From NCBI GenBank assembly GCA_050084515.1, contig CM114272.1:28458001-28522000 (forward strand): a DNA stretch of 64,000 nucleotides, in the 5' to 3' direction. Source of the DNA: Blasia pusilla (Eukaryota > Marchantiophyta > Marchantiopsida > Blasiales). Numbering within the stretch: position 1 is the first letter of the stretch; every line of letters begins with the position of its first letter. The notes beneath the pieces were generated by a model. That model did not search any database, had not been told where the DNA came from, and saw nothing but the letters and a program-made list of their open reading frames with translations. The position numbers and the translations under genes are program-made. Shown one piece after another: positions 1 to 10,536 of this stretch.

Positions 1-479
1 ATAAGGACTTAAGTCCATATAAATCTGACTAAAACATCAAGTTCTTTTGCAACCAATCTAGTCTCTTTTAGTTGCCGACAACCTATATAGTAGGATCTTG
101 AAGTTAAAATGTTAAGAATGATGTTGACAGTGTTTATTTTGCTCGTTTCTTTGGACATCTCGGGAGAGCGAAGGCTAGCGTGTGATATGGTTAAAGTGGT
201 CGTAGACCCGTCAGAGCAATATTTGCAACATAAACTAAATTATTTCATGACTTCGTAGTAAAGGAGGTGGCGAACAATTGAATGCAGACTCTGCCAAGGT
301 TTGTGCGTTGGTCAGCCAGATTAGAGCTTAAGACCCAATTCCAAAGCATTCTCAAGTAAGGAAACAAATAATCTTGTCCTCATGGACCCTCCGCCCCAAC
401 CCCATTTCCCCCATCCGCCAAGAATCTGTAAATTCCTACTGCCGATAGACCTACTATTGCCTGTTGAAGGAGCTATTCG
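1..479. other. Left-edge intergenic DNA
   Basis: I see no gene, RNA or transposon end in this stretch. It leads into the palindrome-rich repeat block that begins near 480. The only open frames are short and unlike any family I know. Confidence 0.4.
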
Positions 480-2075
480 GGCTTTGGAATACATCCTACT
501 GACATTTCTATGGCATTTGGAACTATAGTTCCACTCGAAGGTTATTGAATGGCGTTTGGAACTCTAGTTCCAAATGAACTCGGAAGTATTTGGTTTCTAC
601 CGCTCGAGATAGCAATGAAGTTGACATCGGAATGTGTTGGTTCGGCCCTGGAGAAGCTTCCACTGAGTGTCAAGCAAAAGCATTCGGAACTCTAGTTCCA
701 AATGAGCTAGGAACTACATTTGTTGCCGACCCATTGGGATCTTGGAAGAAGGCTGTTCGAAAGTACTCTTCCAACTGAGGATGGTGATTTTCCTTTACCG
801 GAAGCCTTCTGCGGCCGGAATTGGATCTTAGGATCCTATTGGACGCAGACTAAGTTTTGATGTTTAGTGGTAGTTTGGGACACAATTCAAAACTTACGTT
901 CTGATTCTATATTTGTTGAACAAATAGGGATCTTAGGAGCAAGCCATTTGGAACTACAGTTCTAATTGAGGATGGAAATTTTCCTTTATCGGACGCCTTT
1001 TGTAGCCGGAATTCGATCGTAGGATCCAATTGGACTTAGTCCAAGCATGGCTATATTTTTCTAAATAACCTTGAGCACTGGTTCCAATGGACGATGGGGA
1101 AATTCCTTTAACAAATGCCTTATCACGCGGGTGATCTTTTGAGATATTTTCTGAACACATAGGGATCTTAGGAGCAAGCCATTTTGAACTACAATCAATT
1201 GAGTTAGGTTCCGATTCTATATTTTTCTAAGACGTAGGAATGTTAGGAGCACGCCATTGAGAAATACAGTTCCAATGGACGATGGGGAATTCCCTTTAAC
1301 AAATGCCTTATACGGCCGGAATTGGATCTTAGGATCCTATTGGACTAAGACTAAGTTTTGACGTTTAGAGGTAGTTTGGGACACAATTCAGAACTTACGT
1401 TTTGATTCTATATTTTCTGAACACATAGGGATCTTAGGAGCAAGCCATTTGGAACTACAGTTCTAATTGAGGATGGAAATTTTCCTTTTCGGACGCCTTT
1501 AGGGCTCTCGCCTTTTTGATTTTGAGATACAATCAAAGGTTCGAACTATATTTTTCTAAGGATCCAATTGGACTAAGTCCAAGCATGGCTCTAAATAACC
1601 TTTAACAAATGCCTTTCGGCGGAATGATCTTAGGATCCTATTGGACTAAGACTAAGTTTTGACGTTTAGAGGTAGTTTGGGAGACGTTTTGATTCATATT
1701 TTCTGAACACATAGGGATCTTAGGCCATTTGGAACCGATTCTATGAGGATTTTTTGAGGATGTGGACTAAGTCCAAGCACATTGAGAGTTTGAAAGTTAG
1801 GTTCCGATTCTATATTTTTCTAAGACGTAGGAATGTTAGGAGCACGCCATTGAGAAATACAGTTCCAATGGACGATGGGGAATTCCCTTTTACAGACGCC
1901 TTATGCGGCCGGAATTGGATCTTAGGATCCAATTGGACTTAGTCCAAGTATGGCTCTAAATGACGTTTAGCGGGCGCGGCAGTTTGGGACACAATCAGAA
2001 CTAGTGTTCCAATTCTATGTTTGTTTCCGATGTAGGGATCTTAGGAGCCGGCTGATTGGAACTAAAGTTCTAATC
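480..2075. repeat. Degenerate tandem repeat block with GGAACT/AGTTCC palindromes
   Basis: The same modules recur in diverged form: GGATCTTAGGATCC followed by TATTGGAC (about 824, 1325, 1627, 1918), GGGATCTTAGGAGC (about 928, 1150, 1428, 1715, 2036), and a module that recurs at about 1220 and 1818, roughly 600 bp apart. Spacings vary from about 220 to 320 bp, so this is a shuffled higher-order repeat rather than a clean satellite. Palindromes of the form GGAACTnnAGTTCC occur repeatedly (for example 553-566 and 687-700). The short open frames here are by-products of the repeats. No transposase or coding domain is visible. Confidence 0.7.
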
Positions 2076-2832
2076 GATCTAGAGGATGGCAACGTTGAGG
2101 ATACAAGCTCTATAAGAAGAAACTCTACACACATGTCACATAACAAGTCCTTCGCACAATCATTAGATGACAATAAATATGCTCATTGAATATACAAGAT
2201 TTGGAACTCAAGTCCCAATTCGAGATGATTAAAAAAATTCCCCGATAATCACATGGCTTCACACTCTTTAGCTTCCACTTTCTGCAATTTGTTACAGTTC
2301 TTGCAATCTTAGCTTCCATTCTCTATAATATGTTATAATTCCCGTTGTACATGACTACAAATATCTAGTACCAGATTATTAACAATTGTAGGTAATACAG
2401 CTCTAATCGGAGGAGAGTCTCATCTGTTGCTATATCTGTGATATCGATCGGCTCAAATTTGGGCAACATACTTCCTTAATCAATCCGCTTCAATATGCTA
2501 CATTTCATGTTCTATTTACAAATATACCCAATGGCATCAAAATACAATATCATTTCAACTACCTATTAACCTCGTTGAGGTCTCTTCTTGCTCAATCACA
2601 AGAGTGTCTCATCCGTGGCAAGGTTGATAATCTCCTAATGAACCTCACGGATATACGTATTGAGTCCATCGGCAAAGTCACTCCATTTAAACCTTCCCTC
2701 CTTCGGAGTCAAAACAATCCTTGTGAGATCAATTTGGAGATCTTCTTTAGGATTTGGTCCATAGCTTGGAACTTATCGCAATTCTTCTTCTGATACTCCT
2801 CGTCCAAACTATGCAGGTCTACATCCTAATGC
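2076..2832. other. Intergenic DNA, no recognised feature
   Basis: This connects the repeat block to the minus-strand pseudogene ending at 2833. It contains AT-rich DNA and short frames only. Downstream parts of the decayed minus-strand gene may extend here, but I cannot identify them. Confidence 0.35.
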
Positions 2833-3456
2833 TTAGCTTTGCGATGATGTAGCCAAAAAATGATGCTCCAATTCGTGCAAACTGTACTCGTCAAGGAAAA
2901 GACGGGAAACTTCTTGCCTGATCACCACCAAGCACTATTTTGGTGGTTGTTGGAGATCATTCCCTTTGACGGAATAGTCAAATATGTTATCCATCACAGC
3001 AGACACCTTGGAGTCAAAGAAGATTTGGTACGCCTTCTTACATTCCTGGTCTAGGCCGAAACCTAGCGTATCTACAATGGTGATCGACTTGGTTGCAACC
3101 CTTAGCACAAAGTGATGCTCCTACAGGGTGATGATAAACACCTTTTCGATTCCCTCGTACTACACCACTTCATTCCACACAATGTCCATGCTCTCATCTA
3201 GGATAGCACCATAAGGGAAAATATCATAAATATAAGGGAGGGAGACATAACCCACAAAGCTTATGTTGGTGTCACCGAATGACGGTCCATCCTTCTCACT
3301 CCATCCTGCTACGAACTCCAAGTCTAAGAAGCTGCCTTTATCAATGATGGCCTTGAAACCAGACTTATTCTCCCACTTCGCGTTCAAGCCAGTCCCCAAC
3401 TTCACGATGTTATCGAGAACTCCAGCTAGGAGATATTTCTCCGTTGGATACTCCAA
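2833..3456 (-). pseudogene. Decayed minus-strand gene with three in-frame TAG stops
   Basis: Read from 3456 the minus strand stays in one frame for 208 codons to a TAA at 2833, broken only by TAG at 3160-3162, 3121-3123 and 2935-2937. All three are the same codon, which fits CAG (Gln) to TAG change. The first 98 residues form an open segment. After the first stops comes a hydrophobic stretch with EHHFVLRV and, about ten residues on, IVDTLG; further on is LQQPPK-stop-CLVVI. The His, Asp, Gln, Cys order faintly resembles a Ulp1/C48 cysteine protease, but this is weak and I do not assign a function. It lies just downstream, on the same strand, of the phosphatase-like exon at 3610-4335 and could be a later exon of the same decayed gene. 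Confidence 0.5.
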
Positions 3457-3609
3457 ACATCACCTGGCAGTAAGGAAGGCATTGATATTGCATGCTTGCC
3501 TCACATCTTCCATTGATATCTGATCCATGTTGCCAAAGATGACTTCTGCGGTGATCTCCACTCTTGGACATTCCTTGCATATTGTCTGAGTCAGTTGTCC
3601 AGGTACATT

Positions 3610-4335
3610 CTAGAATAAGACCGAGGCCTTTAGCTTTTGCTGGATTGCATGGAGAAGACGTTTACCATTACCGCTAGTAGAATGTGGCTTTGGAAAACCA
3701 AATTTTATTAGTACTAGACGTCTAGTACTAATAAAATGACTAACATTCATCGCATCTAGGAAACTCTCTTTCATTATCAGAAGGTAAGAGAGAATAGTAC
3801 CAGCCTCACAATACTTTTTTTCGTCTTGGGGTCCAAGAAGTATATTAAATTTTGGAAGGGCTATAGCGCTATTTGGATCATTCAAAAGGAGGGAATTCAT
3901 CCCAATGTCCACCAAGACTATATTCTTTGGGCAGGAGAATTTTCTAAACTCTCTAATAGCATAAAACAACTTCAGATCTTTCACATACTTTGAGAGACCC
4001 TTTTTCCCCTTTCGAACAAAGTAGTCTCGCACAGACCAAAAAAATTTGGCCTTCTTAACAAAATATTCAGACAAATAGCAAGAATCTGCTAGCCTCTCAA
4101 GCATTTCAAGTGCATCTTCCATATTCATTATGGTCCGAAATCCATAATCATATTCTCTCTCTATCATGTCAATTAGTATTCTGACGTAGGGGAGGAAAAA
4201 TACAACCTGTCCATCTCCCGACATGAAGGCATTGTTTCCCCTAAGACCAAGGGGATACGGTTTGCTAACCCTGTCCATAATTCGGAAAATAATTCCGTCA
4301 ATTTCGAGGATAAGAAGAGGCCTAAGGGATTTCAC
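3610..4335 (-). pseudogene. FCP1/NLI-interacting-factor-type HAD phosphatase-like protein, catalytically altered
   Basis: The open frame of 241 residues resembles the FCP1-homology (NIF) phosphatase domain. The N-terminus RPLLILEIDGII occupies the place of the DxDG loop of HAD phosphatases. A middle segment (residues about 50-75, FLPYVRILIDMIEREYDYGF) matches the R-P-x-x-x-F-L strand region, and residues about 145-165 (NIVLVDIGMNSLLLNDPNSA) match the LLVDDSPxKxxxNPxNxI motif. The nucleophile Asp is Glu, and the later DD pair is DI, so phosphatase activity is unlikely. Intact relatives dephosphorylate RNA polymerase II tails or other phosphoproteins. The frame opens at the Met just before the motif and may be one exon of a larger gene. 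Sequence resembling a second FCP1 domain lies upstream on the same strand at 4607-5060, suggesting tandem or repeated domains. I could not find intact splice junctions, hence the pseudogene call; a degenerate but expressed member is possible. Confidence 0.55.
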
Positions 4336-4606
4336 CTATCCACCAACCAAGGCAAGATATTAGCCTCTGAAAGAGGAAATTAGAACCATAGTTCCATTAG
4401 GAAATATTCATTCATTCAATTATCACAGTGCCAGTGCTTACCTTTGCGCCTGAAGATCGGTGTCCAACATTTTCACTCGCAGTAGGCTCCTTTGGTTCAT
4501 AGTAGCGTCGATACTCACCACGCTGTGCGAAACATTTCAATATTACGAGGAATCCCAAATTTACAGGTGTAAGATTGGTTAAGACTAGTTCACAATGGGT
4601 AGAAAT

Positions 4607-5060
4607 TCACATTACCTTCCTAGAGTAAGAGGGCAAATTGCATTGTCGGATGAACTCCCACGGAGTATAGAAATGGCCGTTGGATATGTTGACCTGTAGC
4701 AGTTCGACATAGTGTGTCAACATTGTCATGAGAAAACTATCTTTGGATGATGATGCCTTCCATTTTTGCACCTGCATAAAATGTTGTACACTATCGTGTT
4801 GGTTCTCGTTTCCAATCACGTAAAGAAAAAAAACTTTGTTGCTAGCTGTCCAAATCCAACCAACGTCTTGTTGACTCGTCAAAATAGTGCAGTAGTTTGA
4901 ATGGAGCCGCTCGACGTCCACTCCAAGTCCACAGGCCCAAAGCAAAGTAATCACTGGCTACGTAGAGAAATTCTCCACACTCTGGTCTAATGCTTATACT
5001 TTTCAAGTTACCAGCGTTTTGATAAGCGGGGCAGAAAAGCAGGACCTCATAACGCAACAT
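4607..5060 (-). pseudogene. Partial second FCP1-like domain, frameshifted
   Basis: On the minus strand, from 5060, the segment RPECGEFLYVASDYFALGLW matches the part of FCP1/NIF phosphatases that reads RPxxxEFLxxxxxxFxxGxW. The frame ends at 4842 with a TAG, close to a homopolymer run that would shift the frame. A second overlapping frame (4954 to 4607) continues for 115 residues without motifs I can name. The N-terminal DxDG loop is not present in the readable part. This looks like a decayed paralogue of the domain at 3610-4335; the match is short, so confidence is modest. Confidence 0.4.
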
Positions 5061-6289
5061 GATTTTAGCAGATCTCGGCCGAGTCTATACCGATATTTCT
5101 TTCATCACAATCCAAGGATACAGAAATACAAAGACAATGCAAGGTTGTAGGAGAAAATGAAACACAACATGAAAGTAGAAGTCCTCTACTTTTGGACTGG
5201 TAACATTACATTAACTATTGCACCTCTTGTGTGCAGTAGGGATGCAAGGGCAAAACCCTTTCACTTCATAATACAATTGATACGATCACAAGGGAATCGT
5301 AGTCACCGGGGAATGAATGGGAACTGAAGTTTCGATTAAGATATGAACCAAAATGATAGTCACTTCAAACTTCCCCAAGTGCTAAAATCTAATGATCCAA
5401 TTTCCGCACTCATTTGCTTAATGGTTTCCAAGGAGGTTTTATCCTTCATGCTTGACTTCATGGAACCACCACCCACTAGTAATCTCAACTCTCTTTTGGC
5501 ATGATCAAAGTCTATGTGAAACCCTTGATTGTAAAGATGATGTCGATTGATTCTTACCAAGGAAGAGGTCCCCCAGTCGATGTTGATCCCGTGCTAGTAC
5601 TATCTGGAGATGTTCCATATGTTGGGGATGGGTTAATATGTTTTTTTTCCTTTGAAGGTTTCACGGCTAAAATTTACGGAGAAGCGCCCAAAGCGCTAGA
5701 TTCTCCAACTGTCGTTGATACTTCTCTACGTGGGATCCGTTTCGTGTTTTTTTCGGTCCATATTTCCTAGAGAAGCCTTTAGCGTGATGACTCTACGTGT
5801 CACGAATAGTGACACGAAGATGTCACTATTCGTTCTCCCTTCATTTTTTGGCCTAGCAGCTTTCTTCGGCGATGAACTTCTCGCCGAAGCCGCATGCTTT
5901 GTAGACATTGGAGCTCAAGGTTGAACTTGAGACGTATCATTTTGTGCATTTACACATTTGATTGTTAAATTGTGTGTAGAATCGTCAGAATCCAATATTT
6001 CGAGTGCAGTCGCAAAGTCATTCCCGAGGATAGTATTTACTTTTTTCAAAGTTGCAATTCACCAACCTCTGAACACTCAAATTTTGGCCTACTACGCATT
6101 CCATCGAGTGACTCCTCCATGAAACCACAATATGAGGTATTCTTTTCTGAATTCAAAGTGTGGAGACACTGAATACAATGAGAACTTTAGATGAGTTACT
6201 CACTACTTTAGTTGCTTACTTGGTTCGGAGAAGCCGGTAATGTTGCAGTGAGATTTTCCGTACCCTCGAGTCCCTTAGTCCCCTTTCCT

Positions 6290-6870
6290 CCTTGTGGAGT
6301 CTCCTTTTTCGTCTCAAGTTGTCCCTTGCTCTCCTTCTCTCCGTGTATATTGGAAAAATGTTCGAGAGAATGAGAACTTAAATTCTACATTAGTGCAAGA
6401 GGAGTTTGGGAAACTGAAAACACAATATGAAAGATTAATTGGATTGCTCACCTCAAAAGGAGATTCTGATGATGGTGGAGTCTGCTTTTCCGTCCCAAGC
6501 AGTCCCTCTCTCTCTCTCCTCTTCTCCCTGTGTAGTGGCAAAATGCTCTATATAATGAGAACTTAAGTTTTATATCAGTGCAAGAAAAGGCTGGGAAACT
6601 GAAATTTGGATATGAAAAATTAATTGGGTTGCTCACCTGAGTAGGAAAGCCCGATGACGGCGGAATCAACTCTTTTGTCCCACGTAGTCCCTCCCTCTCC
6701 ATTTCTCCCTGTGGACACTCAACGTAATGAGAACAAAAAAATTCATTTGAAACTAATACTAGGAAGGATTTGCATGCATCAGGAGGATCATAGAGGATCA
6801 TATAAATTCTCACCATAGTTGGTGTTTTTGACAATGGCGTCTGCTTGGATCTACTCTCCAACACTTCGTC
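6290..6870 (-). pseudogene. Run of near-identical small exons separated by short introns
   Basis: On the minus strand there are repeated units made of a small exon coding for a GExEREGLxGTxxxxPPSSxxP-like peptide followed by a GTGAGCAAxCCAATTAAT donor, then an intron of roughly 130 bp ending in a CAG acceptor. Examples are the exon ending near 6450 (…EREGLLGTEKQTPPSS) and the exon ending near 6640 (…EREGLRGTKELIPPSS). Each intron carries a GAACTTAAGTTC-type palindrome upstream of the acceptor (6373, 6557). The layout is best explained by tandem duplication of an exon-intron unit. The peptide is low-complexity and polar, so its role is unknown. The same run exists in copy B at 52510-52990. Confidence 0.5.
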
Positions 6871-7636
6871 ATTCTTCTCTCCCTCAAGAGTGAGCGCCGA
6901 TAGTCCAAGTGATTTTCCACCAATCGACGATGATTGCTTTGCAAACGGATACTTAGATTAGAAGTCCATACATAATAGTCATCATCCCAATCAAAAGTTT
7001 TTCATAACGAGCTTCTTAAATTGAACTTACGATATTTTCTCCCAACGGTATGGGGAAAGTTTTATTGAAATATCTTGCCAAACCAGGAGTAGCTAGAGCA
7101 CTAGTTTCCCCTGTCAAAATTTGAGGGTTCAACGCATCAGGCGATGTCACCCTTTCAAAAGTCGGGGGAGCCAATCCCTCTCCGCGACTCCATCATCCTA
7201 ATCCATAAACCAACCAAATTAATAATGGGCATGCTTGAATCGAAGAGTAGTGCGAAGAGAAACAAACTTCTAGCTTGATTCGATGCACAAAACCCCAGAG
7301 CTTACTTGTGATTCGTCATCATCTTCTCACTCCTCTTCCATGTCGAGGTCCTTTGCTCCTTTGCAATTTCGGGCACCCACCTGCCTTTTCTCTTCTGAAG
7401 GTGCTACCTTCGGTCTCGTTCGGACTTCACTAAACAGGTAGTCCTTAGAAGACTACGATTTGCATTGATCTTGAAGAATTCATCGAATTTTAGATGTCCC
7501 TCAATGTTTCCCCATCCACTTGCAAAGAGAATACTTCAAAATGGATGCCCGAAACTTATAAGGGTACTTGCTCAAGGGGTAAGTACATATCTTTGAATAA
7601 GAACTTCAGTAGAATGCATGTAATCATGATCAGAAC

Positions 7637-8230
7637 TTAGGCTCCAAATGAGAAACTCACCACTAGAGCCGCAAGTACGCGGCAACCTGGATTTACAATG
7701 GCATTCTTCCGTGCTCCAACCTTTGAAAAGCCAGAGAAAATCTCCACGAGGTCACCCATACAAAACTTATTCTCTCCGAGGGTTAGAAGGAATCTATACT
7801 CCTTGTTGATCATATCTCTTGTGTCGCAAAGGAAGGCGAGAAGAACTTTTTCACCAAGTACTCTATTTACACCAGCGAGTTGTTCGTCTAGAGTGGACTC
7901 ATCAAAACCATTGATAAATACCGCTATAACAACCATCAGACATCCTCCACTCCGAATCTTGTGTCTCTTTGGATCGGTCATTGGAGATCTCACTGTACAA
8001 GGAATTACTCTAAACCTGAGATTGGAGGCTCTTTGGCAAGCAACTATAAGATTCTCAAGTATTTTGATCTCAGCGAAGAACACCAATAATCTTTCGCTTG
8101 CATTGAGACGAAACCCCTCGGAAAAATATTCTCCAAATTCTTCTACACTCAGCCGCTCATAATTGTTTGATGCACTAACCATATTTACCAATACTATGTC
8201 AAAAACTACATCCCACTCATCATCTTCCAC
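7637..8230 (-). CDS. Uncharacterised exon of the duplicated gene family (copy A)
   Basis: A 197-residue open frame (start at 8230) has an acidic N-terminus (MEDDEWDVVFDIVLV) and a mixed alpha/beta look. I recognise no domain. It corresponds to the segment at about 53950-54840 in copy B, where the frame is broken by a solo LTR and point changes. At the 3' side GGTGAGTTTC follows the conserved part, so the exon probably ends near 7660 and the last residues are intron read-through. Survival of a long open frame in a region full of stops suggests copy A decayed later than copy B. Confidence 0.4.
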   Translation of the reverse strand: MEDDEWDVVFDIVLVNMVSASNNYERLSVEEFGEYFSEGFRLNASERLLVFFAEIKILENLIVACQRASNLRFRVIPCTVRSPMTDPKRHKIRSGGCLMVVIAVFINGFDESTLDEQLAGVNRVLGEKVLLAFLCDTRDMINKEYRFLLTLGENKFCMGDLVEIFSGFSKVGARKNAIVNPGCRVLAALVVSFSFGA

Positions 8231-8630
8231 CGCCCAATTTACAATAGTCCGGAAAATCCGGGTGAGGTTGTATCAAAACTACTAATAACTTCCTTGTGGA
8301 TACATACAAGAAAGTGAGTCATTGGGCGTTTGGCCCTCCGCAATCAAATTAAATCTGGCAATGTTCTACAAAATTCATGCGGAGGCACACTGAATTTGGC
8401 TTGCGTGCCAAAGGAGAGATGATTCTTCAAATACATATTCTCCTCAAGTAGAATATCGAGGTAAATCTGTACATCATCGACGTAGAATTCTTTATCCAAA
8501 ATGAGCTACTCATAGCAATCTTGGCAACTTCTCCCAACAAAGATCTCCCTCTCCGGGAATAAGAACTTACACATGGCGCCTACATTCGCTTATTTGCGTT
8601 TCAATTTGTCGTAGTAGGATTTCAAGTCCA

Positions 8631-8858
8631 TCAAGTCTTCATTTCGTATTTTTGAGTAGATGCTGACCGTATTTGCATCCTCAATTTCAAGAGTTGTTCT
8701 GCAACTCGCATCACATTCTCCTCGTCAAGCACTTGGAGCGGTCTCAAGTTAGTCTTCTTGAGCCTCCTCTTCTCAACCCTCGTTTTATGTCTCAGCCTGT
8801 ACTCGAAGTACGCGAGACCATCTCGTGCCATGAGTTTACCTTCCTCATAGGCAACCAT
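8631..8858 (-). pseudogene. Uncharacterised charged exon fragment (copy A)
   Basis: This 75-residue frame contains a basic stretch (EKRRLKKTNLRPLQVLDEEN) that also occurs in copy B at 55339-54869. Copy B is open for 156 residues and continues through a Cys-bearing segment (GRSCQDCYEKL). In copy A the frame is lost after about 45 shared residues. I do not know the family. The region is probably an exon from the 5' half of the minus-strand gene. Confidence 0.35.
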
Positions 8859-9118
8859 GACAACATGCTACATATTCCATGTGGCGGGAGAGCAATTATA
8901 GATGAAGGTGTTTATCTTCTTCTAGCTGGAACTGAAATGAGCGTTCAGCCTCTTTGTCATGGTGTGCAAAAACTATGAAACTTAAGTTCGATTAGAATAC
9001 CAATAATAACAGCTGATTACAAACAGAGATGGCATGAGTAGTATCTTTTCTATCAGAATTCAAGTTCCAATACGAAATTAAAATTTCGATTTGAATGATA
9101 CTGCATTAGCGATCCTCA

Positions 9119-9872
9119 CAAGGTTGCACACGGAAAAAGTTCGTGTCCGCGGACATGTCTATGTCCTCGGACTCATGTCCGTTCTATGGACGGACAAGTC
9201 CGTGTTGGCCCGGGTACCTAGGCACAGGGCTGCACCCAAGCCCGCCCTTAGCCTGCACCCGTTGCGTGGCCCACAGCATGGCCTAGGGCAAGCTTGGTGC
9301 GGACTCGAGGCCCGCCCTATGCCCGCATACAGGCTCATGGACCAAAATTTAGTCTGCAGGACCAAAATTTTGCAGACCCTCAGCCTGCGTCGGCCCGCTT
9401 GGAACCCTCTCCTTCCCACATCCTCCCCGCATTTTTCCGCTTAGAGCCCTCACTTGCCCATCATAGCCCGCACCTACCCGTCTGGAGCCCGCATCTACCC
9501 GCCCTAGCATGCACCCAATCAGCCCTGAGCCCGCGCCTGCCCACCCTACCCCACGTCTGCCCGCCTCGAGCCCACGCTTGCCCGCCAAAAGCCCATGCTT
9601 GCCTCAAGCCCGCACCTGCCCGCCCTAGCCCGAGCCTAATCAGCCATGAGCCCACACATGCTAGCCCTAGCCCACACCTGTCCGCCTGGAGCCCGCGCCT
9701 ACCTAGAGCCCGCGCCTGCCCACCTCGAGCGCACACTTGCCCGCTCGAAGCCCGCACTTGCCCGCCTGGAGCCCGTGCTTGTTGCATAGCCCGGGTCTAC
9801 GTGGCGGGCTTGGGGTGAGCTCGGATGCGGGCCCGGGTGCAGTCCACGCATGTCCGTTTCCGTGCAACCTTG
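9119..9872. mobile_element. Non-autonomous hAT element with 8-bp target site duplication
   Basis: The element is flanked by the perfect 8-bp direct repeat GATCCTCA (9111-9118 and 9873-9880), the hallmark of hAT insertion. Its ends are inverted repeats: CAAGGTTGCACACGG on the left, and on the right CCGTGCAACCTTG, whose complement is CAAGGTTGCACGG. Just inside are subterminal copies of GTCCG/CGGAC, including the palindrome GTCCGCGGAC. The 754-bp interior has no transposase; most of it is a GC-rich minisatellite. It sits in the presumed intron of the minus-strand gene directly after the exon at 9897-10376. Related copies lie at 43710-44053 and from 63936 onward. Confidence 0.85.
9470..9810. repeat. 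GC-rich 20-21-bp minisatellite inside the hAT element
   Basis: About 17 diverged units follow the consensus AGCCCGCACCTGCCCGCCTGG. The array is far richer in GC than its surroundings. It generates long Pro/Ala/Arg-rich open frames on both strands, which I regard as by-products of the repeat and not proteins. Confidence 0.75.
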
Positions 9873-9896
9873 GATCCTCAATGCAAGGAAACTCAC

Positions 9897-10376
9897 CAAT
9901 TCTCCAATCTTCCTCTTCTTGGTTTTCTTGATTGGTGCCAACTTGATATTGCTGATGTGGGCCTGAAAAGTGGCAGTCTGCATTCTTATCAGAGTCTCCG
10001 CTTTGCTGGAAAATGCATCCACTTCATTGTGAAGTGAGGAGAGGCCGCAATACCTTAGACGGTTTTTGAGACAATCTTCTCCCCAAACTATTGTACATGG
10101 AAGACTTTGGAAAAAATTGTCCCCGGTCGCCTCATGAAGTTTAGAGAAGGCAACAGTTGTATGCTGACCACAAATTGCCCATCCATAGATTTTTGTACCA
10201 TCACGTAGGTACCCATCGATTATCTCCTCTTCTGAGAGGACAACTAGTAAATGGTCACCTCGATATTCATCATCAACTCTTGCAATATCGTATGTACAAG
10301 GAACAACAATAGATGTGTTTATATTTTTTGCTCTCACATTTATAGTCCCCAAGAGACTATGCATCAAGGCATTCAC
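9897..10376 (-). CDS. Uncharacterised exon, likely ending at a GTGAGT donor
   Basis: The open frame starts at 10376 (MNALMHSLLGTINV) and runs about 160 residues to KKTKKRKIGEL, where ATTG/GTGAGT forms a good minus-strand splice donor (GT at 9896-9895). Beyond this the frame continues only into the hAT element, so I end the exon at 9897. The body has an alpha/beta character (VVPCTYDIARVDDEY, LLVVLSEEEIIDGYL, IYGWAICGQHTTVAF) and a basic tail that could be a nuclear localisation signal. I recognise no family. It lies upstream of the duplicated segment and may be part of the same gene. Confidence 0.45.
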
Positions 10377-10536
10377 TCACTTCTGATAAAACTCCCTCGC
10401 TTTGATGCCAAGCGGGGCAAGTTTTCAATCATTGACATCTAATCGAAAGATTTTTCAGAGTAGAGTTTGAAATATAAAGATCCTTGAACTGCTCCCACAA
10501 TCTCTCTTGTGCCGACTTCGTACACTCGACGAGTTC

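Larger units (their letters stand above)
5590..8790 (-). repeat. Segment copy A of a 3.2-kb duplicated gene segment (pair at 51905-55290)
   Basis: From about 5590 to 8790 the sequence is collinear with 51905-55290, with many substitutions and small indels. Shared landmarks include the CTATCTGGAGATGTTCCAT block (5597, 51917), the small-exon run (6290-6870, 52540-52990), the exon at 7637-8230 and the block at 8630-8790. Splice-like sites (CAG acceptors, GTGAGC donors) read on the minus strand, so this is a duplicated multi-exon gene, not a simple repeat. Copy B carries an extra 386-bp solo LTR. Homology fades at about 8790, where copy A continues with a different 5' part. Confidence 0.7.

Noticed and set aside
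2833-3456. Reassignment of TAG as a sense codon
   Set aside because: Nitrite reductase is a normal gene and other decayed regions also show TGA, TAA and frameshifts; CAG deamination is simpler.
9091-9818. Long Pro/Ala/Arg-rich open frames on both strands
   Set aside because: They arise from the GC-rich minisatellite within the hAT element; every frame is open because the repeat lacks stops.
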